IMG/VR virus record: IMGVR_UViG_3300022602_000270
Span: 1 to 33,610 of that record
DNA length: 33,610 bases
DNA from: a virus
Direction: 5' to 3' (one strand)
How positions within the stretch are numbered: the stretch's first letter is position 1; each line of letters begins with the position of its first letter. Position numbers and translations under genes: made by a program. Below are positions 1 to 7,916 of the stretch, piece after piece. The notes under the pieces were generated by a model. The model was not told the origin of the DNA. It did no database searches and saw only the letters and a list, made by a program, of their open reading frames with translations.

Positions 1-108
1 AATACGTTTTTGCGCTCTTACAACGGCAGGGCGCAAGTAAGTCTTGAACACCTTTGCTCTTGACGAATTCTTTGCCGCAACCTGACCAGCATTTGTGCTA
101 ACTCGCAT
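1..108 (-). CDS. Start of a structural gene, cut by the left edge
   Basis: An ATG at 108 opens a frame with no stop for 36 codons up to the edge (begins MRVSTNAGQVAAKNSS). It overlaps the last codons of the 686-aa repeat protein by 11 bases, as most neighbours do. The visible part is basic, ending PAVVRAQKRI. The other two frames give less protein-like products, although one is cysteine-rich. By position, after connector-type genes, it may be a head-tail or tail gene, but no family is recognised. It is the best evidence that the leftward morphogenesis operon continues outside the window. Confidence 0.6.
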   Translation of the reverse strand, partial: MRVSTNAGQVAAKNSSRAKVFKTYLRPAVVRAQKRI

Positions 109-2158
109 AGGTGAATTCCAAGACCGAGCAAGTAAAGCTAAGCACCCCGATCTCGATCTCATCCCCTAGATCTGCATAGTGAGTTGCGAACTCATTCATG
201 CGATCGTAAGGAGTGGACACGATATTCGTGTCATAGCAGGAGGGAATGTCCGAACCGCCCTTTTGCTGATAGTCGGAAATCAAGCGTTGGCCAATTGGAT
301 GCAACAAATCCCTGATGAAGCTGGGGTTGTCGGTTCCGTCTCGCAGCCTCTTCTGAACTAGAACCAAGTCGAATGGGATTTCGATAGCTTGGTCCTGGAC
401 CGCTAGCCCTGAAATCGGGCTGGGCTTCTGGGCGATGATCGAGATTATTGGATACGCTAAGTCTTGACCGGTTTCGACATCGGCCAAGGCTTCAAGGATT
501 GCCGTGGGCGGAATGGTCCATGCCTCAGATATCTGTTTGATGTTGTAGCGTATGCTGGGGATTAACCTTGAGCTGGTCAACGGCTGGTTGGCACTTGCTG
601 GAATTCCTTTTCCGCTAACAGCTTGAATCTCTGTGATGACCTTGTGATCAATTTCTGCGGGAACGCCTTTTGCTGTCGCAAGGCTTACTTCAACCAGTGA
701 TCTCGAATTAATCTGTGAAGGGCGACCAAGACCAGATGCAACTGTGTATTCCTTGGATTTCCAATTATCTTTTGGAGTGGCAGTTCCTTTACCTGTTGAC
801 GTAGACACGTCATTAGCTGTGTATCCGGAAGACGATTTTGGAGATCCTACGCCTACCGTTCTTGGGGCGTCCGCAAAAATAACGGTATCGGTTGACCTGG
901 GACTTGCAATTCCTTTGGCTTGGTTTGCCGAACTCGAAACATGAACGTTTACATTTGATGGGATGCCATGTCCTGAAGCCGAAGACAAATCTTTGGACTT
1001 CAGGTTATCAGATCCTGCTACCAATCCTCGACCAGTTGCCATTCCTATTTCTCGAGGCCCATATCCACCGTTGCTGAACGGCAAACCTTTTCCTGTAACC
1101 GTTGTCGTTCCGGCATAAAACACGGCTACTGACGAACTCGAAATTCCCCTTCCTGAGCTCTTAATTTGATCAAAGGCTTTTTGTGAATCCTGAGTGCTTG
1201 GCAGGCCATCGCCTATCGCAATCGTGAGCTCATAGTAGTAGTTGGGAGTGCTTGACGGTATATAGACGTCGGTAAGCGAAGGCATACCGACACCAGATGC
1301 CGGCAACGCCTCAATTGAAAGCTGTCTGTCCGCAGACGGAACCAAACCCACGCCAATGACTTGAGTGGTCTCATAAACTGTCCCAATTGGGTTATTCCAG
1401 AAATCGAGGGACGGCAGACCTTTACCAGTTGCTAGATTTTGCTCGGTAAAGGTCGTGCCTGGATAAAGAAAAGTATCAACTGAAGACGGTTGCCCTTTCC
1501 CTATGCTTGTGCTGTCTTCGTTGTAAATATAGGGGCCGCCATGCACGTACGTATCAGTGCCAGACGCAATGCCTTCGCCAGTGGCGTTGGTGGTTTCATT
1601 GTAGATGCCAGGCGAAAGAGAAGTCGAAATATGAAGAACAATCGTGGGTGAAAGTGGAACAGGGAAGAGGTACGAACCGGATCCCGTCAAATAAAAGGCT
1701 AGGGTGTCTCCATTATTTAGGAGCGATCCCAGACCTTTGAGGGCCCATTCAACCTCTACGGCGCCGTTGCTTCCTATGGTGATTCCGGCGCTTTGGCCAG
1801 AAGCCTGGGATACAACACCTGAGGCTGTTTGGAATGAATACGGCGAACCGGGGCCACTAAGCTGCTGAGTCGTGTTCGCGCCCTGGGTTAAGTTTGAGCT
1901 AGCATTTCCAGTTACATAGCTGGAAGTAGCATTTACAGGGAACCAAGAGCCCCCATTGTAGGAGCACATGAGCGAGAGCGCAGACGGGCCCGCTCCTATG
2001 CTACCAATTTGAAGCCTTACCCTGAAATTGGTGTTTGCGCCCCCAACGATATTTAAGGTTGCGTTTGTATTTTCGGGCGCAAGCCAGCTGGCCAGAGCTT
2101 GTGAGCCATCGTCATTTCTGAACCGATAGCGTAATACTGTGCCAAATACGGTTGCCAT
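98..2158 (-). CDS. 686-aa virion protein with 16 Gly-x-Gly repeats and a tail-terminator-like C-terminus
   Basis: Three parts are visible. Residues 1-185 are a Ser/Thr/Gly-rich, probably beta-structured N-terminus. Residues about 190-525 hold 16 copies of a motif like (A/S)(T/S)G-x-G-(I/L)-P-S, with the GxG at residues near 194, 220, 245, 269, 289, 316, 336, 356, 376, 396, 415, 437, 456, 476, 497 and 516. The last ten are spaced 19-22 residues apart. Residues about 530-686 look like a compact alpha/beta domain (AWTIPPTAILEAL; IEIPFDLVLVQKR) that resembles phage tail terminator or minor tail proteins, which is inference. The gene follows head-connector genes, so a virion role, perhaps a fibre or collar decoration, is likely. 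The start lacks a Shine-Dalgarno (ATAAACCATGG). The function of the repeat is unknown. Confidence 0.75.
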   Translation of the reverse strand: MATVFGTVLRYRFRNDDGSQALASWLAPENTNATLNIVGGANTNFRVRLQIGSIGAGPSALSLMCSYNGGSWFPVNATSSYVTGNASSNLTQGANTTQQLSGPGSPYSFQTASGVVSQASGQSAGITIGSNGAVEVEWALKGLGSLLNNGDTLAFYLTGSGSYLFPVPLSPTIVLHISTSLSPGIYNETTNATGEGIASGTDTYVHGGPYIYNEDSTSIGKGQPSSVDTFLYPGTTFTEQNLATGKGLPSLDFWNNPIGTVYETTQVIGVGLVPSADRQLSIEALPASGVGMPSLTDVYIPSSTPNYYYELTIAIGDGLPSTQDSQKAFDQIKSSGRGISSSSVAVFYAGTTTVTGKGLPFSNGGYGPREIGMATGRGLVAGSDNLKSKDLSSASGHGIPSNVNVHVSSSANQAKGIASPRSTDTVIFADAPRTVGVGSPKSSSGYTANDVSTSTGKGTATPKDNWKSKEYTVASGLGRPSQINSRSLVEVSLATAKGVPAEIDHKVITEIQAVSGKGIPASANQPLTSSRLIPSIRYNIKQISEAWTIPPTAILEALADVETGQDLAYPIISIIAQKPSPISGLAVQDQAIEIPFDLVLVQKRLRDGTDNPSFIRDLLHPIGQRLISDYQQKGGSDIPSCYDTNIVSTPYDRMNEFATHYADLGDEIEIGVLSFTCSVLEFTYAS
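584..1591 (-). repeat. 16-copy protein repeat (GxG[I/L]PS, about 20-residue period)
   Basis: This is the coding span of residues about 190-525 of the 686-aa virion protein. Each unit carries G-x-G-(hydrophobic)-(P/A)-S/x, often followed 2-5 residues later by Asp (for example GKGLPSLD, GVGMPSLTD, GKGQPSSVD). The DNA copies have diverged, so this is an old protein-level repeat rather than a recent tandem duplication. Confidence 0.8.
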
Positions 2159-2188
2159 GGTTTATATCGTTGGGGGTGCAAATGAGCA

Positions 2189-2632
2189 CTAGCCGGTTGT
2201 AAGTAAGAACTTGAAGGTCTCGTTGATTTGATCTCCGTTTGCCACGTTTCGAGTCGTGGAGAGAGGAGCTGAGGCGATCAGGTTGCCACTGTTGTCAGAA
2301 GAGTCTGCAATAAAGGCATGAGTGATTCCGTTTACGGAGCCGGTGAAGTTGAACTGCTGAACTGCTAGCGTGAGAAGGGAGTCCGCGCCAGAAAGAGATT
2401 CTGGCATATTCGTGCTGTTCAATGTGACAGCGATTCGGGCATATCCTCCGCCTGAAACTTCTGCAAGATTGCTTGTCAAAGAATCTGCTTCTGCGGCATC
2501 GGAAGGATGACCGCTGACTCCGTCGAGGGTTCGCAATCCCAAGTAAAGGGTAGCTGGCTTAGTCGCCGCTCCATTGAACAGCTTATTGAAGAGACGGGCA
2601 CCGCCCGTATGGAATTTTGCCGATGCGGCCAT
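2189..2632 (-). CDS. 147-aa beta-rich phage structural protein (GYAR type)
   Basis: The protein contains ATLYLGLRT near the N-terminus, GGGYARIAVTL in the middle, and VNGITHAFIADS, TRNVANGDQ and FKFLLTTG at the end. This succession (LYLxLxT, GYARxxV, ITHxxI, VxxGDxxxF) is typical of small phage virion proteins often annotated as tail-fibre or minor structural proteins. That assignment rests on remembered resemblance. A strong AAGGAG lies 7 bases before the ATG. It sits between a connector-type gene and the repeat protein, with short gaps, in the leftward head-tail operon. Confidence 0.7.
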   Translation of the reverse strand: MAASAKFHTGGARLFNKLFNGAATKPATLYLGLRTLDGVSGHPSDAAEADSLTSNLAEVSGGGYARIAVTLNSTNMPESLSGADSLLTLAVQQFNFTGSVNGITHAFIADSSDNSGNLIASAPLSTTRNVANGDQINETFKFLLTTG

Positions 2633-2652
2633 GATGTTTCTCCTTGATGTCC

Positions 2653-3078
2653 TTAAGAGTTGATCTGTGACGGAATCCCGACACCGTAACCCAAAGTCGT
2701 TTCGTATATTGGGAGGCCCGTTGCCGGAGCCTTAAATAGTTGAAGCTCACAGCGAACATGAGCTGTAGAAGGAAACCGATTTCTGACGCTAGGGATTGCC
2801 ATGATGCGCCAGTATTCGCCTTCGGCAGGTATGGCAATTATTCGCCCACTTCGAAGCATGGGTGCGAACTTGACATTGAAGTAGCCAGTTGCAGATAAGG
2901 TCGGATCTCTTCCGCTTGCCAGCGCATCGTCTTTACTTTCTCGAGTGCCTCTATGGATGTTGCAATGCATCTTCGAAGCACCTTGGACTGGCGCAACTTG
3001 GCTTGGAATGAGATTAAGGTTCGAGTCAATATTGTTCGTGGGCTCGAATAAGGCGCCAAACTCTCTGAATACCGGCAT
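2653..3078 (-). CDS. 141-aa probable head closure/stopper-like protein
   Basis: The start overlaps the stop of the upstream connector gene (TGATG), so the two are coupled. The segment with AEGEYWRIMAIPSVRNRF followed by AHVRCELQLF suggests the small beta-barrel of head-closure (stopper) proteins, which usually follow the gp6-like adaptor. This rests mainly on gene order. The C-terminus, GYGVGIPSQINS, repeats the GxGxPS motif of the 686-aa protein nearby; one copy there also reads PSQINS. The fold is not certain. Confidence 0.65.
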   Translation of the reverse strand: MPVFREFGALFEPTNNIDSNLNLIPSQVAPVQGASKMHCNIHRGTRESKDDALASGRDPTLSATGYFNVKFAPMLRSGRIIAIPAEGEYWRIMAIPSVRNRFPSTAHVRCELQLFKAPATGLPIYETTLGYGVGIPSQINS

Positions 3079-3731
3079 CAGATACCTACCGTTTGCAATC
3101 TGTATTTTGCGATCACTCGAGCGCTATATTCATCCCAGCCTTTGCCAATGTCCCGACTGTCATCCTGAATCGTGGTTTCATCTCCTTCTTTAGTGGTGGA
3201 TGGAGACCAAAGAATTCCCTGAAGTAAGTCGCGCGCACGTATTGAAGCCGCAAGGGCTCGAACTGCTTTCCAAGCATCCTCCGGAAGTGTCGCCGCGTAA
3301 CCGCCTCTCCCAAGAATGACCAGGTCTCCGTTCAGACCCCAATAAGGAGTTTGGAATTCAATCATGGTGTACGGTCGGTTTTCAATTGGAGCATTGTAGG
3401 GGCGCAATTTATACGAGCTCGGAGATATCACATTGCCGTTAATTGAAATCGATGTGACCGCGAGAAGGCCGCGTTGCAACGCCAGCATTCGACCACCCCC
3501 AGACACTGGCCAGTAAAGACGGGCATTCGGGGCAGAACCTGGAAGATCGTAAACAAATTCTTGGTCTGTTTGATCCATAAGAAACGGTATGCGGCCCGTT
3601 TCCTTTTCAAAGGCATCAATTCCTTCCTGTGCCGATCCGACGAAATCAAATCCATCTGGCACAGTGATGCCACACCCAGCGATGAAAGCAGCGACGTCGT
3701 CATCGCTGGGATAAGTGGTTCTCGTAGGCAT
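3078..3731 (-). CDS. Head-tail connector (gp6/gp15-like adaptor)
   Basis: The 217-aa protein begins MPTRTTYPSDDDVAAFIAGC and has an early helical part, a middle with ISINGNVISPSSYKLRP, and a helical C-terminal part with PEDAWKAVRALAASIRAR. This pattern (short helix, loop with a typical connector xVxxxGxxL/SxxYxL element, long helix) matches phage head-tail adaptors that dock under the portal. It follows the capsid gene and one small gene, the usual position. No clear Shine-Dalgarno is seen. Its stop is shared with the next gene's start (TGATG). Confidence 0.7.
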   Translation of the reverse strand: MPTRTTYPSDDDVAAFIAGCGITVPDGFDFVGSAQEGIDAFEKETGRIPFLMDQTDQEFVYDLPGSAPNARLYWPVSGGGRMLALQRGLLAVTSISINGNVISPSSYKLRPYNAPIENRPYTMIEFQTPYWGLNGDLVILGRGGYAATLPEDAWKAVRALAASIRARDLLQGILWSPSTTKEGDETTIQDDSRDIGKGWDEYSARVIAKYRLQTVGI

Positions 3732-3737
3732 CTTGGT

Positions 3738-4214
3738 TTACTTTTGCGGTTCCTCAGGAGCCTTTGGCTGTGATTCGCCTGTTGCAGATTCGTTTGGCTT
3801 CGCAGATTCTGGTTTCTTGTCTGAAGTTTCGGGCTTCTTGTCTGCTTCCTTTGCAGGCTTAGCGGCTGGCTTTTGATCAGCCCAGGTACCGCGAACATGC
3901 AGTTTTGCCCCGACCTGCCATTTGCCATCGTTACTGGACTGTGATCGCATGAGCGCTGGGTGACCAGCTGCATCAGCGTCGAGCATATACATTCGAACCC
4001 TGTGGGTTTCAAAGCGCGTGTGCGTCGTGTCCGTTGGAACCTGCTGTTCGTGAAATTCAGGGATGACGCGACCGTTCAATCGCACCTCTTCGACTGTTAG
4101 ACAGTTGGGCAATTCCACGTAGTCTGCGTTTACGATATCGAATGATCGGAATCCCTGAGACTCGAGCGAAGCCGGAGCCACAGGCCGCGTAAAGTTATTG
4201 ATTTCTTTGGACAT
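3738..4214 (-). CDS. 158-aa structural-region protein with Lys/Pro/Glu-rich tail
   Basis: Residues 1-105 look folded (RSFDIVNADYVELPN, VRLNGRVIPEF, GAKLHVRGTW). Residues about 110-158 are low-complexity Lys, Pro, Glu, Ser and Ala (KPAAKPAKEADKKPETSDKK) and are probably disordered. The family is not recognised. The gene lies directly after the capsid terminator, and its Shine-Dalgarno (AAGAGG) is part of the terminator's T-rich tail. A role in the head or neck is inferred from position only. Confidence 0.65.
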   Translation of the reverse strand: MSKEINNFTRPVAPASLESQGFRSFDIVNADYVELPNCLTVEEVRLNGRVIPEFHEQQVPTDTTHTRFETHRVRMYMLDADAAGHPALMRSQSSNDGKWQVGAKLHVRGTWADQKPAAKPAKEADKKPETSDKKPESAKPNESATGESQPKAPEEPQK

Positions 4215-4220
4215 AGGACC

Positions 4221-4261
4221 TCTTAAAAGAGATCAGGGAACCTATCGCTAGGCTCCCTGAT
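4221..4261 (-). terminator. Intrinsic terminator after the major capsid gene
   Basis: Two 13-base arms, ATCAGGGAACCTA (4232-4244) and TAGGCTCCCTGAT (4249-4261), pair with one G-U and a 4-base loop. On the minus strand they are followed by TCTCTTTT. It lies 25 bases after the capsid stop. The next gene's ribosome binding site starts at once, so partial read-through is likely, a way to make more capsid than downstream products. Confidence 0.85.
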
Positions 4262-4286
4262 TGGAAGGCTATGGAAGCGCCAGAGA

Positions 4287-5711
4287 CTAGACCGGAGTCA
4301 GGCCAGTGGAGATTGCGAAGACCGTTGCACCCTTCATTCGGGGAACGGAGTACACGGAAACAATGCCCGGGTACTTCTGGGGCGAGGTGGCCGCTGGTGC
4401 AACTTCCTGCGCGACGTAGCCCTGAATGTTCACGTTCGGAGCAAGTTCAGGCAGCTGAACCTGTGGGAGAACACGAACGTCCATGGCGACCTTACCGTCA
4501 GCGAGGTAGTCGCTTCCGAAGATCATGGTGCCGGCAGGAACAAAGCGGGAAACCAGGATCGGAACGATCTCACCCGTGATTGGGTGCTTATAGCCGGTGA
4601 CCTTCAAGCCGAGCGGGGCATCGGCATCAGCCGTTGCCATTACGCGGATGATAGTTCCAGATCCCTCAGCCAAGTGGACCAGTGAAAGAGCTTCCTGACC
4701 ATTGACGAGGATATATTGACCGTTACCGCCCTGATTAAAGACCCTGGTCAACTGAGAGTCAATGTGGGCAGTGGTGAGGGCGCCCACGTTCACTTGAACA
4801 TGCGCAGCCGGAGTTCCGTTCGCAGTCGAGATGAGCTTAATCATGCCGTCATAGGCGAGAGCGTTGGTGCCGTCGCCAAACGGAGCAGTCACGATGGTGG
4901 AGTCAGCGTTAATGAGCGCATTCTCTTCCATCAACATCAGACGTCGAATGGCCGCAGTCTTTTCCAGGGCGAGCTGATTGTCGAATGAAGCGCCAGCAGC
5001 CATAGCAAGCCCAGTGATGCTGAACATCGTGCCCAAGAGCTTGTAGGTCGCTGTCTTCTTAGCGTAGGTTGGGGACACGTCTGACGGTGCTCCAGACTCA
5101 CTAAAGAATGCTTGCGCGCTTGGATCCTGGCCTGGCTGGACGAATGGGCCAGCGCTGACTGACTCACCAGTGGTCGTTGAAATCGTGGAAGTCAACACGA
5201 CTGTGGTCGAGTTGGTCACGCTCTGCACGGTTCGGTAAGCATTCGTGACAGCAAAGTACAGGGAAGTACCAGCCTGCATACCACGGGTGTCGCCAACCGT
5301 TTGAGTGGCCGAAGAAGCTCCCAAGGTAACAGTGGTCTTGACACCGTAGCCGCCGCCAAGGCTTGTTTCCTGTTCCCAAGTCGATGCTGAGCCTGAACCC
5401 ACGCTACGAGGCAGTCGATTGCGGAGAGGCGTTTGAACTGGGATCAGAGAGGAAACTTCGGCTTCCAGGTCTTCGCGGACTGGAACGCCAGCGAGATTCT
5501 GGGCACGAAGAACGCCTTCCATCATTGCCATGTTGAGTTCATACATGGCCTGCTGTGGATCTACTCCACCGAAGTCTCCGCGCTGGATGCGATCAAACTT
5601 CTCTCTGACGTCAGACGTGATCGATCGCGAAAATACTGATCGCGAAATAGGGACGATACCGAGGCCGGATTCCCCGAGGCCGGGGTCCATGAAGCCGCTG
5701 TTTGGAAACAT
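4287..5711 (-). CDS. Major capsid protein (HK97-type) with an inserted domain
   Basis: The 474-aa protein follows the protease-scaffold gene and precedes connector genes, the canonical place for the capsid protein. The acidic, helical N-terminus (residues 30-90) fits a delta-like region. SLIPVQTPLRNRLP (residues 88-101) is typical of capsid proteins that assemble through an N-arm. Residues about 126-188 are a Thr/Ser/Val-rich domain of about 63 residues that is 60% identical to part of the gene at 6956-7507. Later parts (KLLGTMFSITGLAM; EENALINAD; GYKHPITGEIVPILVSRF) look like the HK97 A and P domains. A good Shine-Dalgarno (AGGAG) precedes the ATG, and a strong terminator follows. The HK97 fold is inferred, not proven. 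Confidence 0.85.
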   Translation of the reverse strand: MFPNSGFMDPGLGESGLGIVPISRSVFSRSITSDVREKFDRIQRGDFGGVDPQQAMYELNMAMMEGVLRAQNLAGVPVREDLEAEVSSLIPVQTPLRNRLPRSVGSGSASTWEQETSLGGGYGVKTTVTLGASSATQTVGDTRGMQAGTSLYFAVTNAYRTVQSVTNSTTVVLTSTISTTTGESVSAGPFVQPGQDPSAQAFFSESGAPSDVSPTYAKKTATYKLLGTMFSITGLAMAAGASFDNQLALEKTAAIRRLMLMEENALINADSTIVTAPFGDGTNALAYDGMIKLISTANGTPAAHVQVNVGALTTAHIDSQLTRVFNQGGNGQYILVNGQEALSLVHLAEGSGTIIRVMATADADAPLGLKVTGYKHPITGEIVPILVSRFVPAGTMIFGSDYLADGKVAMDVRVLPQVQLPELAPNVNIQGYVAQEVAPAATSPQKYPGIVSVYSVPRMKGATVFAISTGLTPV

Positions 5712-5720
5712 TGTGATCTC

Positions 5721-6929
5721 CTATTGGTCGTGCGCGAGCGTGGCGATCTCGCGCTTGAGTTGAGTGATGCGACCTACACGTCGCAGTCCCTCGGCTTCGT
5801 CGGCTGTTGGCTGCATTCGCTGAATTTCGGCGAGTTCTGCCTTCAACTCCGTTAGCTTCTCGTTCGAGGGTTTTGCGTCACCGAGCGTCCGTTCTACACC
5901 CTCAAATCTTCGGGTAACGGGAGCCGGGTTTCGCGGCATGTTATTCAGGCGAGTGATTTCAGCATTTGCGGCTTCATGGAGCCCTTGCACTCTCTGGAGT
6001 TCACTTGCTTGTTCATCGCGCTCACGAGTTAGCGCTGAAATTGTCTCTTGTGATCTCGTGATCTCGAGCTCAAGTTTTTGTGCTCTCGCGATCACTGATT
6101 CTTCATCTGCCGTAAGGAATCGGCTTTCCTTATTGACAAGGATTTCCCCGATTCTTGAAGCGGCATCAGCTAGTTCGGCGCGGGATAGCGTAGGCAAACC
6201 TTCACCGCGATCGACTTCGTCTTCATCGGCCGGGATCTCTGGAATCTTGCCCGTGGCGATGGCGCCTACAATGAATTCTGTGAATTCGGCGCAAGTCTGT
6301 CTAATAGCAGCTTCTTTCTCTTCGGGCGAGAGTTCAGCTTGGCCCCAGCCCCATTGGATGTCATAAAGAGAATTCCACAGGTAATCGAGGGCCATGTCCC
6401 GCAGTTGGGACGGCGCACAGTCCGCAAGATAGTCTGAGAATGACGCTCTCTCGAGGACTTCAACTTCGACTTCGGTTTCCGGATCCACTTCACCCGATCG
6501 CCACATAGTGATCAGGGCATCTCGATCTTTGCCGCGATCGACAAGGGAAGTGTCCCACCATTCGCACGCAGTGACTTGGTTGCCTCGCATTACCTTTGGT
6601 GTGACTCCGACACTGAAGCCACGGTAAACGCCCTCTTGGACCTTCTTCCATGCCTGGTCATCGACAACCTTCATGCGTAGAAAGGCGCCCTTTTCGTCCC
6701 AGACGACGTCGATTGGCTTTCCAGCTGCACTGGGCTGGTGGATCTCTCGGCAGGTTCCGTTGGCAAGGTAGTCAGCGGTTGCTGACTCCATAGCCGACCG
6801 GGTCAAACGAATCCCGCCTTCGCCGGGTACGACTTCGTTTACAAAAGCGTAGCCTTCGACAATGCGCTCTTCGTTATCAATGCGCGAAATCTCGCTATAG
6901 AGCAAGAACGGCTTGAGTTTTCTTTTCAT
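5721..6929 (-). CDS. Prohead protease (XkdF-like) fused to a coiled-coil scaffold
   Basis: Residues 1-145 look like the XkdF/prohead serine protease group: GYAFVNEVVPGEGG, then REIHQPSA (His64), then YRGFSVGV (Ser106), then WWDTSLVDRG (possible acidic member Asp126 or Asp131). Residues about 265-402 are rich in Glu, Leu, Arg and Gln with heptad-like spacing (LELEITRSQETISALTRERD) and should form a coiled coil, as in scaffolds. It is immediately upstream of the capsid gene. The inferred role is head assembly on the coiled-coil part, followed by self- and capsid cleavage. The length (402) fits a protease plus scaffold fusion. Confidence 0.8.
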   Translation of the reverse strand: MKRKLKPFLLYSEISRIDNEERIVEGYAFVNEVVPGEGGIRLTRSAMESATADYLANGTCREIHQPSAAGKPIDVVWDEKGAFLRMKVVDDQAWKKVQEGVYRGFSVGVTPKVMRGNQVTACEWWDTSLVDRGKDRDALITMWRSGEVDPETEVEVEVLERASFSDYLADCAPSQLRDMALDYLWNSLYDIQWGWGQAELSPEEKEAAIRQTCAEFTEFIVGAIATGKIPEIPADEDEVDRGEGLPTLSRAELADAASRIGEILVNKESRFLTADEESVIARAQKLELEITRSQETISALTRERDEQASELQRVQGLHEAANAEITRLNNMPRNPAPVTRRFEGVERTLGDAKPSNEKLTELKAELAEIQRMQPTADEAEGLRRVGRITQLKREIATLAHDQ

Positions 6930-6955
6930 GATTGTTTGCGCTCCCGCGCTGTCGC

Positions 6956-7507
6956 TTAGGCTCGGCTTTGGACCGAGAGCGAAAGAGTTGCGTCAGGCGT
7001 GTTCTTCACCGTGACTGCTTCTGTAGTCGTGGAGTTGATTGCCTGAGTTAGCACGACGTGGGTGCTATCCGTTACCGACTGGATGGTTCTGTCCGCATTG
7101 GCAGTGGCAAAGTGGAGAACATCACCCGCGACCATGCCGGCCGTACTACCAAGAACCTGGGTTGCCGAATTTGCACCTGTCGTAACAGTGGTTGCTATGT
7201 TTGTTCCCGTGAATGCCCATCGCACTCGAGCCAAGTCTGTCAGGGCTTGATTCGTAGCTTGGCCGGATCCGATTGTCGTGGAAAGACTTCCAGAAGCACT
7301 CAAGGCAGTTGGAGACCAGATCGGATACCAATTCCCATCTGCACCTTGACGCTCGAAGAAGATTGCGATTGTGGGCGTATTGCCCCGCAGGCGTGAGACA
7401 TTGACGTCGACGGCTAAGTAACTGAACTTGTCGGTCTTGAATGCCGAAGTCTGGCCATTGCTACTGTAGTTGACGGATTCTAGTGCGATGCAGGTGTATT
7501 GGTTCAT
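6956..7507 (-). CDS. 183-aa beta-rich virion protein carrying the capsid-like inserted domain
   Basis: Residues 1-100 are clearly paralogous to the neighbouring 112-aa protein (shared SNGQ, DxNVS, GxDGNY/W, W-S-x-T/A-L, GSLSxxIGxG and W at the end). Residues about 106-168 are a domain 60% identical (38 of 63, counted by eye) to residues 126-188 of the major capsid protein. A short tail (DATLSLSV) resumes the paralog's last strand, so the domain is an insertion. A GTG at 7537 would add 10 residues, but it lies inside a terminator stem. ATG 7507 aligns with the paralog's start and is chosen, although it has no clear Shine-Dalgarno. A decoration or head-fibre role is inferred from location. Confidence 0.75.
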   Translation of the reverse strand: MNQYTCIALESVNYSSNGQTSAFKTDKFSYLAVDVNVSRLRGNTPTIAIFFERQGADGNWYPIWSPTALSASGSLSTTIGSGQATNQALTDLARVRWAFTGTNIATTVTTGANSATQVLGSTAGMVAGDVLHFATANADRTIQSVTDSTHVVLTQAINSTTTEAVTVKNTPDATLSLSVQSRA

Positions 7508-7521
7508 GATCGTTTGGGTTA

Positions 7522-7560
7522 GCAAAGAAAAGGCCACCTAACCAAATTGGGTAAGCGGCC
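7522..7560 (-). terminator. Intrinsic terminator between two paralogous virion genes
   Basis: On the minus strand GGCCGCTTACCC and GGTTAGGTGGCC pair around a 5-base loop, with two G-U pairs and one mismatch. TTTTCTTTG follows immediately. It lies 17 bases after the stop of the 112-aa gene. It places a transcription stop inside the head operon, before the protein carrying the capsid-like domain. Confidence 0.8.
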
Positions 7561-7577
7561 GCGTACAAGATGTTTGG

Positions 7578-7916
7578 CTACTTTCCGTTGGCTGATGCAG
7601 AGAAGGTAACGCTGGCTCCTGAGCCAGCAAGAGTCCAAGACAGTTGCCCGATCATTCCGGGCTCCTTATTCACTTCGAGTCCGTGCCCGATATTTGCGGA
7701 GAGCGATCCCGTGTTTCCAAGCGTTCCGGACCACACTTGGAAGTAATTACCGTCGTGGCCCTTGCGACTGTAAGTAAAGGTCACGGAGCCTGTGATTGCA
7801 CTCACATTGATATCCAAGTGCACGCGATCAACTGCAGACGTGGGGAAGTCTTCAGATTGACCGTTTGAGTTCTTTGTGGCGCTTGCCAACAGGAGAAGAG
7901 ACTGTGAATTAGGCAT
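7578..7916 (-). CDS. 112-aa beta-rich virion protein, paralog of 6956-7507
   Basis: The protein has the pattern SNGQSEDF, HLDINVSAITGSVTFTYSRK, GHDGNYFQVWSGTLG, TGSLSANIGHG and QLSWTLAGS, all matched in the next gene. It is wholly beta-like, with no membrane segment or signal peptide. It starts on the last base of the portal gene's TAA (TAATG), so it is coupled to portal translation, and it ends at a terminator. Such small proteins beside portal and protease are often decoration or head-associated proteins, but no named family is claimed. Confidence 0.7.
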   Translation of the reverse strand: MPNSQSLLLLASATKNSNGQSEDFPTSAVDRVHLDINVSAITGSVTFTYSRKGHDGNYFQVWSGTLGNTGSLSANIGHGLEVNKEPGMIGQLSWTLAGSGASVTFSASANGK

